Notes under the pieces: model-generated | The model's database searches: none | The model's input: only the letters and a program-made list of their open reading frames with translations | Told to the model about the DNA's origin: nothing | Shown here: piece by piece, positions 19,303 to 28,124 of the stretch | Layout of the letters: every line of letters begins with the position of its first letter | Numbering within the stretch: the first letter of the stretch is position 1 | Translations under genes and position numbers: made by a program | Source: Candidatus Flexifilum affinis | GTDB lineage: Bacteria > Chloroflexota > Anaerolineae > Aggregatilineales > Phototrophicaceae | Direction: 5' to 3' | NCBI GenBank assembly: GCA_016713325.1 | Contig: JADJPJ010000027.1 | Span: 56,849 to 120,848, forward strand | Length of the DNA: 64,000 nt

Positions 19303-19917
19303 TTATGAGGCCGGCCCCTCGGTTTCCGCCTGCACGCGTTCGACCACCTGGCGCAGAACGTCCACCGGCTGCGCCCCGGCGACCAGATAGCGCCCCGCGA
19401 ACACCAACGCCGGCACCCCGCTCAGCCCGAGCTGCCGGGCAAGCGCGACATCCTCGCTGACCAGGGCATCGTACTGCGGATCGTCCAGCAGCGTGAGAAA
19501 GCGCTCACCGTCCATACCGCTGGCCTCGGCGAGCGTCCGCAGCACCGTCGGGTCGGAGATGTCCTTCGCCTCATCCCAGTAGGCGCGCGTCACCAGGTCG
19601 TGGAAAGCCTCGCCAAAGCCATAGGCATCCGCAATTTTCTCGCCGACCAGCGCATCGCGGCTGCTGATGCCGAACGGCCCCGAGTGCACTTCGATGCCGT
19701 GCTGTTCGCGCATGATCTGGTTGAAGCGTGGCCGCCCCACCGTTTCGATGTACTGCCGGTAATCGTCCGGGATCGGGGGCGCCCCCGCCGGACGGAGTTC
19801 AAACGACCGCCAGCGCAGGGTCAGGTCGTGTGTTTCCTTGAGCGCCTTCAAACTGAGGGCGACGGCGTAGCACCACGGTCAGACGAAGTCCGACCATACA
19901 TCGACGTGTACGGGCAT
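19303..19917 (-). CDS. FrnE/DsbA-like dithiol oxidoreductase with UGA at the first active-site cysteine (candidate selenoprotein)
   Basis: From the ATG at 19917 (AGGAG 7 bases upstream) the frame reads MPVHVDVWSDFV, then TGA (19881-19879), then PWCYAVALSLKALKE, and on without interruption to 19303. Family members have SDFVCPWCY, so the TGA replaces the first Cys of CPWC. The rest is a full FrnE-like domain (about 204 residues), with LRWRSFELRPAG, an inserted helical part and the cis-Pro loop LSGVPALVF. A small hairpin suited to a bacterial SECIS lies 17 bases after the UGA. Either UGA is read as selenocysteine or one base of a TGC codon is wrong. Selenocysteine machinery is not in this window. 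Confidence 0.8.
19843..19861 (-). promoter_or_regulatory. SECIS-like hairpin downstream of the in-frame UGA
   Basis: On the minus strand, CGCC pairs with GGCG, then a C-A mismatch, then UC pairs with GA, closing a 5-base loop AGUUU (19854-19850). Bacterial SECIS elements sit roughly 16-37 bases past the UGA and have a G among the first two loop bases. Here that G is the second loop base, 25 bases past the UGA. The stem is short, so the fit is suggestive only. Confidence 0.45.
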
Positions 19918-20280
19918 GATGTCTCCTGGCTTGATAGCTCTACTGTGGAGGATCAGGGAAGCGTCGGTGAACTTCCACGGACATATTCTAGCGGGGTCAG
20001 GCCCATCGCGCGAAGCGCTACGGGCTTTGTAACCCAGGCTTCCGGCTTCCGTCGCTTCCCGGACACGCTGCCAGAGCGCATCGACCTGATCGATCGTCGT
20101 CGTGATGGAAAAGTGGCCTGCGCGGGGAGTAGGCGGAGGGCCGGCCGTGCGACGGGCCGTTTCGATCCAGTAGACGGCGCTGACCTGGGATGGCATAACC
20201 TCAGCGTCATGCTGCATGCGGGCCTGCTGCACCCGGGCGATCAGGTCGAGATCGGGCATGCCCTGCGAATCGTCGCTCAT
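19879..20280 (-). CDS. Small conserved-looking protein, possibly DUF1917-like, upstream of the FrnE-like gene
   Basis: The ATG at 20280 overlaps the histidine kinase TGA (ATGA), indicating translational coupling. The segment SAVYWIETARR, then IDQVDALWQRVREATEAG and LGYKARSAS, recalls the Trp/Gly pattern of Bles03/DUF1917 proteins, but the C-terminal half of that domain is absent. The frame has no stop before the FrnE-like gene: it runs into the latter's own frame and ends only at its UGA. So it is either truncated by a lost stop, or part of a fusion if that UGA is decoded. Function unknown. Confidence 0.5.
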   Translation of the reverse strand: MSDDSQGMPDLDLIARVQQARMQHDAEVMPSQVSAVYWIETARRTAGPPPTPRAGHFSITTTIDQVDALWQRVREATEAGSLGYKARSASRDGPDPARICPWKFTDASLILHSRAIKPGDIMPVHVDVWSDFV

Positions 20281-21962
20281 GGGATCGCTTCCTCGGTGGG
20301 CGACTTCTGCTCGACCGCCTGGACGAGGGGCAGTGAAAAGCCAAACAGGCTGCCTTCGCCATGTCGGCTCTGGAAGAACACTTCGCCGCCATGTCGTTCG
20401 ATAATCTTCTTCACCAGATGCAGGCCAAGGCCGGTGCCGCTGATATTGCTCGTCTCACGCGTCTTGACGCGGTAGAAGGCTGGAACAGACGCGCCTGCTC
20501 CGCCTCGGGGATGCCATAGCCGGTGTCGCGCACTTCGTAGCGTACGCGGTCGCCGTGGATGCTGAGATGCACCACCACCTTGCCGCCGCTCGCGTGTATT
20601 TCAGCGCGTTGGTCAGGAGGTTGCTGGCCGCTTCACTCCAGCTCCAGCGCCTCGCCAACCACGTACACCGATCGCGATCAGTCCAGTCTTCAGCGATACG
20701 TGGGTCTGCTCCGCTTCCGGCAGGTACTGCTCGATCACTTCACGCACCAGTTGATCCAGATCGAACCAGCGCCGACGGCCTGGTGTGCTGCTCCTGAATC
20801 CGCTCCAGCGACAGCACGTCCGTAGACAGGCGGAACAGCCGGTCCAGCCCGCGACTGATGGCATCGAAGTACCCGCGCTGGGCCTCATCAGGCTGTCGCC
20901 CAGGTCCGCGCAGCAGCGTGATGTAATTGGCGATCACCGACAGAGGGCTGCGCATGTCGTGCGCCGCGATGCGGATCATGTCCGTCTTCAGGTGTTCCAG
21001 ATCGGCCACCTGCGCGTAGAGCTTCTGCTGCGCGGTGAGCTGTTCCTGAAGCGTCTTCATCAGCAGCGCGTTGTCCAGCGAGATGGCCAGGCGCGCGGTC
21101 AGCAGTTGAACGAATTCATAGACCTCGTGGCTGAAGCGCGAGGCGCGGCTGGTCTCCAGGTTGAGCACGCCGACCACCCGATCACGGGCGATCAGCGGCG
21201 CGACGATGTTCGCCTCCATCCCCGGCACGTCGCCCACATAATCTGGGTCGTTGCGCGTGTCCATGACGAACTGCGCCCGCCCGGTGCGCAGCGCCCGCCC
21301 GACAACACCTTCGCTGAGCTGCAGGCGGCGGTCATGATCGCCGCTGCCCAGACCGTTGGAACGCACCACGCGCAGACCGTCCGACTCCATCAAGGCGATG
21401 AACCCGGTGTCGGCCCGGCTGAGTGACATGGCGGCATTCAGGCCAACGGTCAGAATGGCGCTGGGGTCCAGATACCCATTCAGTTCCGTATCCACCTGCT
21501 GGAGCATGGCGAGCTGCTGCATGCTGGCCCGCAGCGCCCGTTCCAGGATGCGTGGGTCGGTCATCAGGCGAACAAAACCGCGAATGCCCTGGGGCTGCCC
21601 ATAACTATCACGGACGAGCGACACCGACACTTCCAGCGGGCGAGTCACGCCGTCGCGGCTGCGCACCATTACCTCGACGGTGCGCGAGGCGCTCGTGCCC
21701 TGCGAAGCGGCATAGAACACATCCTGCAAGCGAGTGATCGCGGCGGCATCAATGTAGTTGGTGTAATGATTGGACTGTGGGTCCAGAAGTTCTTCACGGG
21801 AAAACCCGGTCAGGCGCACCACGGCCTCGTTCACGAACATGAGGCGGCCGCTAAGATCCTGGCTTCGTAGTAGCCATCGTCGATCTCATCCAGGAAACGA
21901 AAAATCGCCTGGTCAGCCTCCGGTGAATACTGCCTCAGGTTTACCAAGTCATCCCCACTCAC
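20277..21962 (-). pseudogene. PAS-GAF sensor histidine kinase, at least five frameshifts
   Basis: Pieces in order: an N-terminal VSGDDLVNLRQYSPEADQAI region from GTG 21962; a PAS domain (GRLMFVNEAVVRLTGFSREE); a GAF domain (SAILTVGLNAAMSLSRADTG); a phosphoacceptor helix AAHDMRSPLSVIANYI with the His; then an ATPase domain with EAASNLLTNALKYTRA, DTGYGIPEAEQARLF and GTGLGLHLVKKIIERHGGE. Frame breaks fall near 21862, 20780, 20690, 20588 and 20480. The stop TGA overlaps the next ATG. If intact it would autophosphorylate and signal to an unidentified response regulator. Real decay and assembly error are both possible. Confidence 0.82.
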
Positions 21963-22219
21963 ATAAGATACCTGTTCCGCGTCGCATGTTCATCGAGGAC
22001 GGAGATTGCAGGCCTGTTGAAGAACGCTGAGATTAATACAAGTGAGCGCACGCACCATTAATCGTATCACAAAAGCCGGCTGATTCGTCAACAAATTTCA
22101 CAAATTATCCATGGGCGCTCGTCCTTTTTTCTACCTTGCCGCAAGCATCCGAATCTACACCGTATCGCCAACTTGTGGGACAATACGATCACGGCAGATC
22201 ACACAAAAAGGCGGAACTG

Positions 22220-23194
22220 GTGCCAGAGACGTATGTCATCACCGGCGGAGCAGGCTTCATCGGATCTCACATTGCCGAGCACCTGCTCGCGGCAGGACAT
22301 CGGGTGAGAATCGTCGACAACTTTCTCACCGGCAAACGTGAAAACGTGGCTTCGCTGACCGGCGATGTGACCGTTCACGAGGTCAGCATCACCGATCTGG
22401 AGGCATTGCGGCCGATCTTCGACGGCGCGCAGTACGTGTTCCACCAGGCCGCCATTCCGCCAGTCCCGCGCAGGGTCGACGACCCGTTGACCACCCACCA
22501 AATCAACGTCACGGGTACGCTCAACGTCCTGCTCGCGGCCCGCGATGCCGGCGTCAAGCGCGTGGTCTACGCTGCCTCGTCGTCGGCCTATGGCGATCTG
22601 GAGCAGGAAGCCAAGGTGGAGACCCTTGCGCCGCAGCCGCTCTCGCCCTACGGCGTCAGCAAACTGGCGGCAGAATACTACTGCCAGGTGTTCACCCAGG
22701 TCTATGGTCTGGAGACGGTGGCCCTGCGCTACTTCAATGTCTTCGGCCCACGCCAGGACGAGACGTCGCAGTATGCCGCCGTGATCCCCAGGTTCATCGC
22801 CGCGATGCTGGACGGCCAGCCGCCGACCATCTATGGAGATGGCCTGCAATCGCGCGATTTCACCTATATCGCCAACGTTGTTCACGGCAACATACTGGCC
22901 ATGCATGCACCCCAGGCCGCCGGCCAGGTCATCAATCTGGCCCTGGGCGGCAGCATCAGCCTGCTCGAACTGGTGGAGCGCCTCAACAAGCTGCTCGGCA
23001 CCGGTTTCGCGGCGGTGCATACCCCGGCCAAGGTCGGTGACATTCTGCATTCGCGCGCCGAGATTCAGAAAGCCATCGAATTGCTCGATTTCGCGCCCAT
23101 TGTCGATTTCGATACCGGCCTCGCGCGGACCGTTGCGTGGTTCCGTCAGCGTTCGTCGCAGCCGGCCTCAACGCCGACCCCCACATCGCAATAA
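22220..23194 (+). CDS. NAD-dependent sugar epimerase/dehydratase (UDP-glucose 4-epimerase-like)
   Basis: The GTG at 22220 (VPETYVITGGAGFIGSH) with AGGCGG upstream is chosen over longer in-frame starts whose added residues look random. The 324-residue extended short-chain dehydrogenase has the NAD motif GGAGFIGS, the YAASSSAYGD strand and the catalytic YGVSK (Tyr-x-x-x-Lys). ALRYFNVFGPRQDE is typical of nucleotide-sugar epimerases. It is followed 13 bases later by a DegT aminotransferase, so it likely makes a sugar nucleotide for polysaccharide synthesis. The exact sugar is unknown. Confidence 0.92.
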   Translation: MPETYVITGGAGFIGSHIAEHLLAAGHRVRIVDNFLTGKRENVASLTGDVTVHEVSITDLEALRPIFDGAQYVFHQAAIPPVPRRVDDPLTTHQINVTGTLNVLLAARDAGVKRVVYAASSSAYGDLEQEAKVETLAPQPLSPYGVSKLAAEYYCQVFTQVYGLETVALRYFNVFGPRQDETSQYAAVIPRFIAAMLDGQPPTIYGDGLQSRDFTYIANVVHGNILAMHAPQAAGQVINLALGGSISLLELVERLNKLLGTGFAAVHTPAKVGDILHSRAEIQKAIELLDFAPIVDFDTGLARTVAWFRQRSSQPASTPTPTSQ

Positions 23195-23207
23195 GGAGAA
23201 TCTAGCC

Positions 23208-24382
23208 ATGACCCTTGCCCCGATTCGGGAAACCTTCCTGCCCTTCGCCCTACCCGATATCGATCAGCGCGAGATCGACGCCGTGACCGAAGTGGTCGCG
23301 TCCGGCTGGCTGACCACCGGCCCGAAGACGGTTGAATTCGAGAAGCAGTTCGCCGCTTACCTGGGTGTCAAGCATGCCGTCGCCGTCAATTCAGCCACCG
23401 CTGCCATGCACCTGGCGTTGGAGGCGATCGGCCTGCAGCGCGGCGACGAGGTGATCACGTCCACCTTCACCTTCGCCGCCACGGCCGAGGTGGTGCGCTA
23501 TTTTGACGCCAAGCCGGTCTTCGTCGACGTTCAGCGCGACACCCTGAATATCGATCCATCGCTGATCGAAGCGGCCATCACCGAGCGAACCAAGGCCATC
23601 ATCCCGGTGCACGTGGCCGGCCAGTCCGCCGATCTGGATGCCATCCACGCCATCGCACGCAATCATGACCTGCGCGTTATCGACGATGCCGCCCACGCCC
23701 TGCCGACCCACTACAAGGGCCGCCTGATCGGCGCAATCAGCGACATGACCTCGTTCAGCTTCTACGCCCTAAGACGCTGGCCACCGGCGAAGGCGGCATG
23801 ATCACCACCGATAACGACGAATGGGCCGACCGCTGCCGCGTCATGCGCCTGCATGGCATGAGCAAGGACGCCTGGAAGCGTTACACCGGCGAAGGAAGCT
23901 GGCGCTACGACATCGTCGCGCCCGGGTTCAAGTACAACCTGACCGACATCGCCTCAGCCATGGGTCTGGTGCAGTTGAGCAAAATACAAGCCATGTTCAC
24001 GCGCCGTGTGGAGATTGCCCGTGCTTTTGACGCCGCCTTCGCCGGCCATCCGGCGCTGATCACGCCGCCGCTCTATGCCGACAGCACCCATCCCTATCAT
24101 CTGTACATCCTGCGCCTGAACCTGGATGCCCTGACCGTCAACCGCTCGCAGTTCATGGAGCACCTGCGCCAGGCGAACATCGGGGCGAGCGTGCACTGGA
24201 TTCCGCTGCACATGCATCCCTACTACGTGCAGACCTACGGCTACACTCCGGAAGATTTCCCGATCGCCGCCGAAGAAGGCATGCGCTGCATTTCGCTGCC
24301 GATCTACTCGCGGATGACCAACAGCGACGTTGAAGATGTCATTACGGCCGTGCGCGATATCGCCGACCGTCATCTGGCCTGA
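23208..24382 (+). CDS. DegT/DnrJ/EryC1 sugar aminotransferase (one frameshift at the PLP lysine)
   Basis: The ATG at 23208 follows AAGGAGAA. The N-terminal frame reads WLTTGPKTVEFEKQFAAYLG and DDAAHALPTHYKGRLIG. At about 23771 one base is missing: the text GCCCTAAGACG should give Ala-Thr-Lys-Thr. The frame then resumes LATGEGGMITTDNDEWADR through to 24382. The break falls exactly at the lysine that binds PLP. Reconstructed length is about 391 residues, normal for the family. It would aminate a keto-sugar nucleotide made by the neighbouring epimerase. It is 15 bases upstream of the sugar-phosphate transferase gene. Confidence 0.88.
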
Positions 24383-24397
24383 TGTGCCGGAGTAACC

Positions 24398-24985
24398 ATG
24401 CTCAAGCGCCTGTTCGACATCGTGGTTTCGCTGATCGGACTGGTCATTCTTTCGCCCGTGCTGCTCATCCTGGGCGCGTGGGTCAAGCTGTCGTCCCCTG
24501 GACCGATCTTCTACCGATCGACGCGGGTGGGTCGCGACGGCGTGGAGTTCAAGCTGCTCAAGTTCCGCTCGATGGTGATCGGCGCCGATAAGCTCGGCCC
24601 GCCGGTGACCGGCGCGCACGATCCGCGCATTACCCGCGTTGGCCGCATCCTTCGCGGCACCAAGATGGATGAGCTGCCCCAGTTGTGGAATGTGCTGGTG
24701 GGCGACATGAGTCTGGTCGGGCCGCGCCCCGAAGCGCCAAAGTATGTCGCCTACTACACGCCGGAGCAGCGCGAAGTCCTGCGCGTTCGACCCGGCATCA
24801 CTGGCCCGGCATCCATCCGGTATCGCCACGAAGAAGAAATCCTGACCGGGGTGAACTGGGAAGAGAAGTACATCCGTGAGGTCATGCCGGCCAAGCTGGA
24901 GATCGACCTGGAATACGCCCGAGACGTGTCGCTCGCCCGCGACGTTATTCTGATCTTCCTGACCTTCCTGGCGCTGTTCAGGTAG
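24398..24985 (+). CDS. Initiating undecaprenyl-phosphate sugar-1-phosphate transferase (short WbaP/PglC type)
   Basis: This 195-residue monotopic transferase consists of the catalytic domain only. It has an N-terminal membrane helix ([20 protein letters not shown]) and the signature segments [50 protein letters not shown] and RPGITG. It starts polysaccharide chains by moving a sugar phosphate from UDP-sugar to undecaprenyl phosphate at the inner leaflet. It is third in the epimerase-DegT-transferase operon. The 3' end overlaps the convergent GT4 gene by 8 bases. Confidence 0.95.
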   Translation: MLKRLFDIVVSLIGLVILSPVLLILGAWVKLSSPGPIFYRSTRVGRDGVEFKLLKFRSMVIGADKLGPPVTGAHDPRITRVGRILRGTKMDELPQLWNVLVGDMSLVGPRPEAPKYVAYYTPEQREVLRVRPGITGPASIRYRHEEEILTGVNWEEKYIREVMPAKLEIDLEYARDVSLARDVILIFLTFLALFR

Positions 24986-26120
24986 CCGGCAGGTCGAGCA
25001 CGCAGCGGACATCCTGCATGAAGCGGCTGTAGGTGAACCGCGCCGCCGCGTCCATCGCCCGGCGCGATTCACTCGTCCAGCGCGCCGGGTCGTCCAGGTA
25101 GGCGCGTGCCGCCGCGGTGTAAGCATCCAGGTCTCCCGGCGGGATAGCCATTCCCACTTTGAACTGCTCCAACACCTGGGGAATCGCGCTGACCGCCCCG
25201 GCCAGCGGCACGACTCCATAGGCCATCGCCTCGCTGATCACCTTGGGCCAGCCCTCGCTGCTGCTGGTCGGAAAAAGCAGCAGGTGCGCCTGGCTGTAGA
25301 ACGGCGCGATCTCGGCGCGCGCCACCCATCCGTGAAAGGTGACGCTGTCGCTCAGTCCGAGCGAGCCCGCCAGCGCCTCCAGGTCGGCGCGCTCCGGCCC
25401 ATCGCCAATCAGGTCGTAGGTCAGGGCGACGCCCGACGCGCGCAGCGCCGCCGCAACGCGCAGGCCGCGCTCAACCCCTTTGGCACGCTCCAGCCGGCCC
25501 ACGAACAGCAGGCGCAGCGGCGTACTCATCGTCTTGCCGCTGCCGACCACCTGACCGCCGGCGAATTCTTCGTCGGTCAGACACGGATTGATGAAATTGT
25601 GGATGAACGGCGGGTCGCCGGGCCAGTGGCCGTTGACCGTCACCTGCGCCCGGTGCCAGCCGCGTTGGAGTAGCCAGCGCTGCAAGCGGTAGGTTAAGGC
25701 GTCCGGCGCATCCGGCTTCCAGTTGCCGGCGTACTTGATCCAGCGTCTGGCAGGCCGCCACAAGAATGGCAGAAGCAGGATGGCCAGCAGCGAGATGTTG
25801 GCCGGCGCGCGGACGTGCACGACGTCGGCCGCCGCGATCTCGCGCAGCAGGACGGCCGCGTAGCGCGGATAGGCGGCCAGGATGCCCAGTTTGGCGCGCA
25901 GTCCGGAGCCGCCACTCGGCCTCAACCCGACGAGCGTGACGTTGTCCGCGTCGTAGGCGACCTCACCCTGTGGCGCGCCGCCATCGTACAGCATGGCGAC
26001 GTGGCGGATCGACGAAAACATGCCGGCCAACTGGCTGATCTCGCGCACCGTCGGCCCCCATCCAACCGGGACGCCGTCGCGCAGATGATGCTCGGTATGG
26101 GAGATGATGACCAGTTTCAT
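24978..26120 (-). CDS. GT4-like glycosyltransferase (GT-B fold)
   Basis: The start is placed at the ATG at 26120 (MKLVIISHTEHHLRDG); an upstream TTG would add 6 residues. The C-terminal GT-B half shows LRLLFVGRLERAKGVERGL, LIGDGPERADLEALAG and LLFPTSSSEGWPKVISEAMA, the E-x7-E nucleotide-sugar motif, followed by YGVVPLAG. It is a cytosolic retaining transferase of polysaccharide assembly. It follows another GT4 gene by 15 bases on the same strand. The sugar donor cannot be told from sequence. Confidence 0.92.
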   Translation of the reverse strand: MKLVIISHTEHHLRDGVPVGWGPTVREISQLAGMFSSIRHVAMLYDGGAPQGEVAYDADNVTLVGLRPSGGSGLRAKLGILAAYPRYAAVLLREIAAADVVHVRAPANISLLAILLLPFLWRPARRWIKYAGNWKPDAPDALTYRLQRWLLQRGWHRAQVTVNGHWPGDPPFIHNFINPCLTDEEFAGGQVVGSGKTMSTPLRLLFVGRLERAKGVERGLRVAAALRASGVALTYDLIGDGPERADLEALAGSLGLSDSVTFHGWVARAEIAPFYSQAHLLLFPTSSSEGWPKVISEAMAYGVVPLAGAVSAIPQVLEQFKVGMAIPPGDLDAYTAAARAYLDDPARWTSESRRAMDAAARFTYSRFMQDVRCVLDLPAT

Positions 26121-26134
26121 GGATTTGCCGGCTC

Positions 26135-27286
26135 TCAAGGGGCGATCAGCGCGCGGAATACGCGGTCATACTCGGCGGCGCGCTGACGCCAGGTCTGCTC
26201 GGCCAGGGCGCGCGTTCGCGCCCGTTCACCCATCGTCTGCCGCAGCGCGTCGTCGTCCAGCAGGCGCAGGATGCCGCGCGCGGTGTCTTCCGGGTCTTCC
26301 GGCGCGACGGCGATGCCGGTTCGTCCGTCTTCGATTGCTTCGACCAGCCCGGAGTTGGCGGATACGACCGAAGGCGTCCCGCACATGGCCGCCTCGACGA
26401 CCACGATGCCGTAGCCTTCGAAGTCGCCGTCGGCGGTCGTCCGGCTGGTGATGACGAAGACGTCGGCGGCGTTCATGCAGCGAACCACCTCGTTCAGCGG
26501 CTGGCGTCCCAGGAAATGGACGTGGTCGCTCACGCCGAGCGAGGCGGCAAGGGCGCTGTAATCGTCCTGTTTAGTGGGCAGGCCGACAATCAGATAGTGC
26601 GTATTCGGATGGGCCTTCAGCACCTGCGGCATCGCCCGAATGACGATATCCTGCCCCTTGCGGGCGCTGACATTGCCGACCGTCGCCAGCAACCGGGCCG
26701 ATTCCAGACCGTGGCGGGCGCGGAAGGCGCGCGCCTCTTCTGGCGGCAGCAGGGCGAAGCGGGTGTCATCTGCGCCGTTCGGGATGACCCATTCGGCGCG
26801 TGGGCGGACGCCGGAAGCCAGCATCCGCTCGCGTGTATACTGGCTAACGCAGATCACGGCGTCGGCGCGCGAGAAGGTCAGCGCCGTGACACGCTGGTTG
26901 ATGGCTGAACCCAGGGTAAACTCGGTGCCATGGCCGATGGCCGCCCAGGGTCGGCGATGGATCGGAGCCGTCAGTGCCGCCAGCCACACCAGGCGCCGCC
27001 CGCTGGCCACGATCACATCGGGCTGGAAGCGGCGAACGACGTCGAGCAGAGTGCGCACGCGGTAGATCAGGTCGCGGGCCGCGGAGCCGGCAGGCAGCAG
27101 GCGGTGAACGGCGAACGGCTGCGCACTGTTGAAGGCGGCGATCTCCGGGTCCGGCGCCGTGTCCTGGCGCGTGATAACTTCGGCCTGCCAGCCCAGATCG
27201 CCCAGGCGCAGCGCCAGTTGGTAGGCGTGCGTCCCGATGCCGCCAGGCCCCGGCGGGAATTCGCTGGACAGAAGCAGGAGTCGCAT
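26135..27286 (-). CDS. GT4-family glycosyltransferase
   Basis: This 383-residue GT-B protein starts MRLLLLSSEFPPGPGGIGTH, with the glycine loop typical of mannosyl- and glucosyltransferases of GT4. VIPNGADDTRFALL is followed by VGNVSARKGQDIVIRAM. The donor site DGDFEGYGIVVVEAAMCGTP contains the E-x7-E motif. The arrangement resembles PimA/PimB-like enzymes. It leads a two-gene minus-strand unit with the neighbouring GT4. Divergent from the GNAT gene across about 100 bases. Confidence 0.93.
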   Translation of the reverse strand: MRLLLLSSEFPPGPGGIGTHAYQLALRLGDLGWQAEVITRQDTAPDPEIAAFNSAQPFAVHRLLPAGSAARDLIYRVRTLLDVVRRFQPDVIVASGRRLVWLAALTAPIHRRPWAAIGHGTEFTLGSAINQRVTALTFSRADAVICVSQYTRERMLASGVRPRAEWVIPNGADDTRFALLPPEEARAFRARHGLESARLLATVGNVSARKGQDIVIRAMPQVLKAHPNTHYLIVGLPTKQDDYSALAASLGVSDHVHFLGRQPLNEVVRCMNAADVFVITSRTTADGDFEGYGIVVVEAAMCGTPSVVSANSGLVEAIEDGRTGIAVAPEDPEDTARGILRLLDDDALRQTMGERARTRALAEQTWRQRAAEYDRVFRALIAP

Positions 27287-27392
27287 TCGGCTTCAGAACT
27301 CAATCGTGATGGGCAGAAACGGTATAGCGCGCTAAAGTATAGACTATCGTGATGATGGGCAACAGGAACAGCTCACCAGGAACGGACAGGCC

Positions 27393-28124
27393 ATGGGAAA
27401 AAGCAGGTCGGCAATCACGCTGCGACTATTGACGAAAGCAGATCTGCCGCAAATCACCGCCATTCATATGAGCGCCTTTCCTCATCGCGCCATGACCGCC
27501 CTGGGTAGCAATGCCGTGCAGCGCTACTACGACTGGCTGCTGACCGATGTGCACCCCCGCGCCTATCGCATGGGCGCCTTCGACGGGGAGAAGATGCTGG
27601 GATTCAATTTCGCCGGCCGCTACAATGGCGCGCTGAGCGGATTCCTGGATCGGAACCGCAATTTTCTGATCGCCAAGGTCGCTACTCGTCCCTGGCTGCT
27701 GCTGACCAATGAGTTGTTCCGGTCACGCATCTCGATTGCCCTGCGCATTCTCAGCCGCAAAAAGACGCCCGCGCGCCTTATCAGCCCGGATGACACGCAA
27801 CCTCGCGCGAAGATCCCCACCGGCTTCGGCATCCTCGCCATTGCCGTCGACCCGTTGGTGCAGGGCAAGGGCGTGGGCAAGCTGCTCATGCTGGACGCCG
27901 AGCGCGAAGCGAAGAGACTGGGTCACACGACGCTGGATCTCTCGGTCGACCTGGAAAACAGCCACGCCATCGAATTCTACGAGCGGCTCGGCTGGCAGAA
28001 GTTTTATGTCGCTGACGGCTCCTGGCAGGGCACGATGGTCAAGATCTTGGCACCCCCGACCGCTTCACCTGGCAGCACAGGCAGCGCCACGCCGATAGGT
28101 TCTACGCCTTCCAGCGCCCTCTGA
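27393..28124 (+). CDS. GNAT-family N-acetyltransferase
   Basis: A 243-residue protein. A GNAT fold is visible, with the acetyl-CoA loop in FGILAIAVDPLVQGKGVGKLLML (Q/R-x-x-G-x-G motif QGKGVGK) and LDLSVDLENSHAIEFYERLGWQKF as the last strand-helix. In this setting it could acetylate an amino sugar made by the DegT enzyme, but the substrate is not shown by the sequence. The 3' end overlaps the convergent GT2 gene by 23 bases. The C-terminal tail is rich in Ser, Gly and Pro. Confidence 0.88.
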   Translation: MGKSRSAITLRLLTKADLPQITAIHMSAFPHRAMTALGSNAVQRYYDWLLTDVHPRAYRMGAFDGEKMLGFNFAGRYNGALSGFLDRNRNFLIAKVATRPWLLLTNELFRSRISIALRILSRKKTPARLISPDDTQPRAKIPTGFGILAIAVDPLVQGKGVGKLLMLDAEREAKRLGHTTLDLSVDLENSHAIEFYERLGWQKFYVADGSWQGTMVKILAPPTASPGSTGSATPIGSTPSSAL

